Of a DNA stretch of 38,601 bases, positions 35,872 through 38,601 are shown one piece after another (positions within the stretch are counted from its first letter, which is position 1; each line of letters opens with the position of its first letter). Both the position numbers and the translations under genes were made by a program. Origin of the DNA: Nitrospinota bacterium (GTDB lineage Bacteria; Nitrospinota; Nitrospinia; Nitrospinales; VA-1); assembly GCA_027619975.1 (NCBI GenBank), contig JAQCGX010000032.1:1-38601 (forward strand), read 5' to 3'. The notes under the pieces are model-generated. The model had not been told where the DNA came from, searched no databases, and was given only the letters and a program-made list of their open reading frames with translations.

Positions 35872-35886
35872 CCCTGAACTTCAGGG
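35872..35886. promoter_or_regulatory. palindrome upstream of the SPOR gene
   Basis: CCCTGAA-C-TTCAGGG is a perfect seven-base inverted repeat around one base, 38 bases before the ATG at 35925. It might be an operator or a small hairpin between the PBP and SPOR genes. No T-tract follows. Confidence 0.3.
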
Positions 35887-35924
35887 AAACTTCTACATAA
35901 GGCTGTAGTTTTCGAGATACCGTT

Positions 35925-37481
35925 ATGTTTCAGACCTTAAAATTTTTTATACTGCGAACCGGGATTTCACTTTTCCTGTTTATATTTCTGGGTTTTTTTA
36001 CCCTTTATCTGGTTCACGAGATCGCCCTTCCAACAGCAGGGTTCGATGATGGAATGATCCAGTGGACACTGCTATTTATCAGTGTCTTTTTCGGTTTTTT
36101 TGCCACCGGACAGATTGGCGATCAGCGGTTCCAAAATGCCTTTCATGCATTGAAAGGGGTCGGTCCCTTAAACGACAAGCAATTGATCACCCTGCAATTT
36201 GAGAAATTGATTCTTTTCACAGAGTCCTCCTTTTTTCTTCCCGGTCAGGCTCGCCGCTTCAGAGGATTGGTGGTGCGTAAATACGCCGATTTTCTTTTGT
36301 CCATTGGCCGTGAAGAACCGGAAGCCCTCAAGATCTATTTAAAAGCGTTTTTGCAGAACCCACAAAATTCAAAGTTTCGCTCGCCGTTGCTATCCATCCT
36401 CCGGCAGGGAGGGGATTTGACCGAAAATGAAATCGACTTGCTCATGGTGATGCTGAGAGCGGAAGACTATAAAGACGCTTTCATCATTAACCATCTAGCG
36501 GCAATTTTCTTACAAAAACAAAAACTGTCCGCAAAAACGGAACCGGTGCTTTTATATGCCGTGGAAAATCATTCCAACGTCGCTCCTGAAATTTTGCAAT
36601 TTGTGGTCCCCATTTTATTGGAAAATGATCGGGCGGACATGAATGCCCTGCGTTTTTATTTGCAGGCACTGCCTCTGCAATTGACCGAAGACCGTAGGAT
36701 GCGGGAAATCCTCGGAAAAATTTATTGTCAGGAGTTGTTTGAAGGAATCGATCCGGTTTTGCATGAAAAGTGCGGGCAAACGTTTTCCCAGTTGGAGCCC
36801 GGCAAACAGGCTGAAATCAGGCAGGCTGTGGAAGATAGCCGGATTTTCGGACATCTGAAAAAAATCAATCTGTTCAGTCGTGACGACGTTCAAGAAATCA
36901 GCCGCCTGAAAGTCCGGCTGGGAATGGAGCATTCGATCCTTCACAGGCTGGGAAATGGAATACTGGGGATTGGTAAGTTTTTCCAAAGGATGGTTAAAAG
37001 GCTTTTTCTAAAGCTGATTGATGGGGTAATTTATTTTGGTCAAGCCCGGTTGTGGGTAAAACTGGGTTCCCTTTCTGTGCTTTTCTTTTTGGTGGTGGTA
37101 GGGCTTGGGCTGATACAATGGAGGACCGGCCATAAAGACCTTATTGAAGAAAAAGTAAAACCGCCTGAGGCTGTTGCACCGAGTTCCAAGCCGGTCGCAA
37201 CCAAACAAAATAAAGTGCATTCCATCCAAGTTGCCGCTGTGACTTCTTCCAAACAAGCGAATCAGCTTATAAAATTTCTTAAGCAAAAGGGCGTGAAGGA
37301 TATTTTCATTGTCAAATCGCCTCGCCAGTCGGGAGGTGATTGGTACAAGATTCGTGTTGGCCCTTTTGATGCGAAAGATGCCGCGTTGCAAATGGCAAAC
37401 CGGATGATGGACGATAAGCTGATACAAAACTATTTTTTGATATCGACACCCAAACCAGAAGTCACAAAGAAGAAGCCTTGA
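35925..37481 (+). CDS. polytopic membrane protein with C-terminal SPOR domain
   Basis: A 518-residue protein. Two N-terminal membrane segments (about 8-28 and 43-60) precede a large helical cytoplasmic-type domain with repeat-like character (about 90-340). A third membrane segment (about 383-401, LGSLSVLFFLVVVGLGL) is followed by a Pro/Lys-rich linker and a SPOR domain at about 432-505 (HSIQVAAVTSSKQANQLIKF, then WYKIRVGPF). SPOR domains bind denuded glycan strands at septa, so the C-terminus should be periplasmic. Membership in a cell-division or wall-remodelling complex is likely, given PBP1A immediately upstream. The middle domain is unrecognised. The gap to PBP1A is 105 bases. Confidence 0.82.
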   Translation: MFQTLKFFILRTGISLFLFIFLGFFTLYLVHEIALPTAGFDDGMIQWTLLFISVFFGFFATGQIGDQRFQNAFHALKGVGPLNDKQLITLQFEKLILFTESSFFLPGQARRFRGLVVRKYADFLLSIGREEPEALKIYLKAFLQNPQNSKFRSPLLSILRQGGDLTENEIDLLMVMLRAEDYKDAFIINHLAAIFLQKQKLSAKTEPVLLYAVENHSNVAPEILQFVVPILLENDRADMNALRFYLQALPLQLTEDRRMREILGKIYCQELFEGIDPVLHEKCGQTFSQLEPGKQAEIRQAVEDSRIFGHLKKINLFSRDDVQEISRLKVRLGMEHSILHRLGNGILGIGKFFQRMVKRLFLKLIDGVIYFGQARLWVKLGSLSVLFFLVVVGLGLIQWRTGHKDLIEEKVKPPEAVAPSSKPVATKQNKVHSIQVAAVTSSKQANQLIKFLKQKGVKDIFIVKSPRQSGGDWYKIRVGPFDAKDAALQMANRMMDDKLIQNYFLISTPKPEVTKKKP

Positions 37482-37520
37482 ATCAAAATTTGATGGCGGG
37501 CAATAGGGGTCTGTGGAGGA

Positions 37521-38126
37521 TCACACGGGTTGTTTGACTCCTTCAATAGCTTTCACGATGTCCAGGTAGACGTTTTGTTCCGACTGAACTTTGAATCCCG
37601 CTTTGCGGACATTTGCTACGGTATCGCGGTCGAGGTGGGTTCCTTCCAGTGCCTCGGTGAACAAGGACATGAATTTGAGGCTCAACCCATAAACGAGGTT
37701 TTTACTCATAACGTGTTCAAACATCAATAATTTTCCGCCTGGTTTCAGTACCCGGCGACACTCCTGCAATCCTGCGACCGGGTGGGTCACGGTGCAGAAC
37801 ACACAGACCGTAACGATGGTGTCAAAGGTGTTGTCGGGAAAAGCCAGGGATTCCGAATTCATCAGGCAAAATCGGATTTTACCCTGATATTGTTCCGCTC
37901 TTAAGAGAGCGCGTTTCAGCATTTGCGGGCTGAGGTCGATGCCGGTGATGTCGAGACCGGGAGGAAAATTGATGACCTCCATCCCGGTGCCGACGCCGAT
38001 ATGCAAAACTTTCCCCTGCATTCTTTGGAAAAGATTTTTTTGCGCATCGCCCCATCGACGCATGTCTCCCTGGCGAAAAAAGTCGAAAACTCGGGCGAGC
38101 CCATCGTAATTTTTATGTTTGGCCAT
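37521..38126 (-). CDS. class I SAM-dependent methyltransferase
   Basis: A 201-residue methyltransferase of the UbiE/Methyltransf_11 type. Motif I is VLHIGVGTGME near residues 40-50, followed by ITGIDLSPQMLKRA, an acidic-loop NSESLAFPDNTFDTIVTVCV, and the later VLKPGGKLLMFEH. The substrate cannot be deduced; relatives act on quinones, lipids or small metabolites. No membrane segment. It ends 39 bases from the convergent SPOR gene and begins three bases after the stop of the membrane-protein gene upstream on this strand, so the two are probably co-transcribed. Confidence 0.9.
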   Translation of the reverse strand: MAKHKNYDGLARVFDFFRQGDMRRWGDAQKNLFQRMQGKVLHIGVGTGMEVINFPPGLDITGIDLSPQMLKRALLRAEQYQGKIRFCLMNSESLAFPDNTFDTIVTVCVFCTVTHPVAGLQECRRVLKPGGKLLMFEHVMSKNLVYGLSLKFMSLFTEALEGTHLDRDTVANVRKAGFKVQSEQNVYLDIVKAIEGVKQPV

Positions 38127-38129
38127 GAG

Positions 38130-38486
38130 TTAAGTGGAGCGCAGCAGTTTTTTATTAGAAAAATATATGAGCAACGCCACGGTGAAACCCAAAACTCCGC
38201 CAACGGCTACAATGCACTCAACAGGAACACTGCCCTGAGCGGCGCCCATGCCGCTTAGCATGCCGACCATCATGGCAATGAGGCTCACCGGAATCATGAC
38301 TTCAAAGGCCCCGAAAAAAGGCGCCAAAAGAATCAGCAACATGAACTTCAAAACCATGCCGATGACTCCGCCCACCGCCATTGCTAGAAACATATTCCAA
38401 TGGGCGGGGATGATTTGACTGACGGCAAAGGCTATAATGGCTCCTGAACACGTTCCGATAAGAAGATCGATAACTTTAAAGTTCAT
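38130..38486 (-). CDS. small four-helix membrane protein, function unknown
   Basis: A 118-residue inner-membrane protein with four predicted helices (about 5-24, 30-55, 62-80 and 88-108). Gly- and Met-rich segments (MAVGGVIGMVLKFMLLILL, MMVGMLSGMGA) fill much of the length. No family is recognised with confidence. It lies upstream of and close to the methyltransferase gene, with its stop three bases from that start, so the two are likely a pair. The start at 38486 has no clear ribosome site. Confidence 0.7.
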   Translation of the reverse strand: MNFKVIDLLIGTCSGAIIAFAVSQIIPAHWNMFLAMAVGGVIGMVLKFMLLILLAPFFGAFEVMIPVSLIAMMVGMLSGMGAAQGSVPVECIVAVGGVLGFTVALLIYFSNKKLLRST

Positions 38487-38583
38487 CGTTTAAATTAGGC
38501 ATAAGAAAATCTAACATAAGGGCACTTCTAAAAATTGACAACGGCACCGAATCGCCAATTCAAAGAAGCGTCTTTTGTTTTAG

Positions 38584-38601
38584 TGGAACAGGCGACCTGC
38601 C
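38584..38601. repeat. short terminal repeat, right copy
   Basis: ACAGGCGACCT at 38588-38598 is the exact reverse complement of 8-18, and the adjacent AGTGGA also partly matches ACT near 22. 38487-38583 holds no gene. The copies face each other across the whole window, which suits a repeat boundary of an assembled piece. Confidence 0.4.

Overview
This 38.6 kb window reads as ordinary chromosome of a Gram-negative bacterium, most likely a linear assembly piece. An outer membrane is implied by Slp-type lipoproteins, a bifunctional class A PBP and a SPOR-domain protein. The gene set (TatD fused to a radical SAM domain, a single b-subunit F-type ATP synthase, a UbiD decarboxylase, Zn-type HemB, PSP1/RicT next to HolB) would fit Nitrospinota or a deltaproteobacterium-like lineage. 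That placement is a guess from general resemblance, since no marker such as rRNA is present. No rRNA, tRNA, CRISPR array, transposase or phage gene was found.

Layout. 1-420 has no protein gene but holds a set of nested helices and a strong intrinsic terminator. 421-2521 carries a slipin, a His-rich exported protein of unknown function and a DUF423 membrane protein. 2679-7973 (minus strand) is the conserved housekeeping run holB > ricT/PSP1 > metG > tatD-radical SAM. 8354-8680 is a dicluster ferredoxin. 8844-15541 is a complete F1Fo ATP synthase operon (Z/I-B-E-F-H-A-G-D-C) with a candidate promoter and an FNR/CRP-like box. 15573-21178 (minus strand) is ubiD > FRG-domain gene > uvrA; the FRG gene is AT-rich and looks acquired. 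21420-23180 encodes two oligopeptide-type ABC permeases without their ATPases or binding protein.

23435-27578 holds an unknown small protein, a DUF1566-like protein with Ala/Pro/Lys-rich tails, a DnaJ-like protein with half the usual zinc domain, two tandem Slp-like lipoproteins and BirA. 27752-30656 holds a 41-residue lipoprotein followed by a nested hairpin, then a small cluster (helical-repeat-like protein, uncharacterised radical SAM enzyme, 60-residue protein) closed by a terminator, and an unknown acidic protein facing it. 31101-32801 has hemB and an XRE-type regulator with a histone-H1-like tail. Its promoter carries a perfect palindrome between -35 and -10. 32881-37481 is an envelope cluster: an anchored unknown protein coupled to PBP1A, then a multi-pass SPOR protein. 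37521-38486 (minus strand) has a methyltransferase and a small membrane protein.

No single system is beyond doubt new. The best candidates for undescribed biology are the radical SAM mini-cluster (28277-30104), the possible structured RNA at 179-390, the XRE/H1-tail regulator with its embedded operator, the FRG gene inserted between ubiD and uvrA, and the unknown protein coupled to PBP1A. All identifications are by eye from motifs; no database search was possible.
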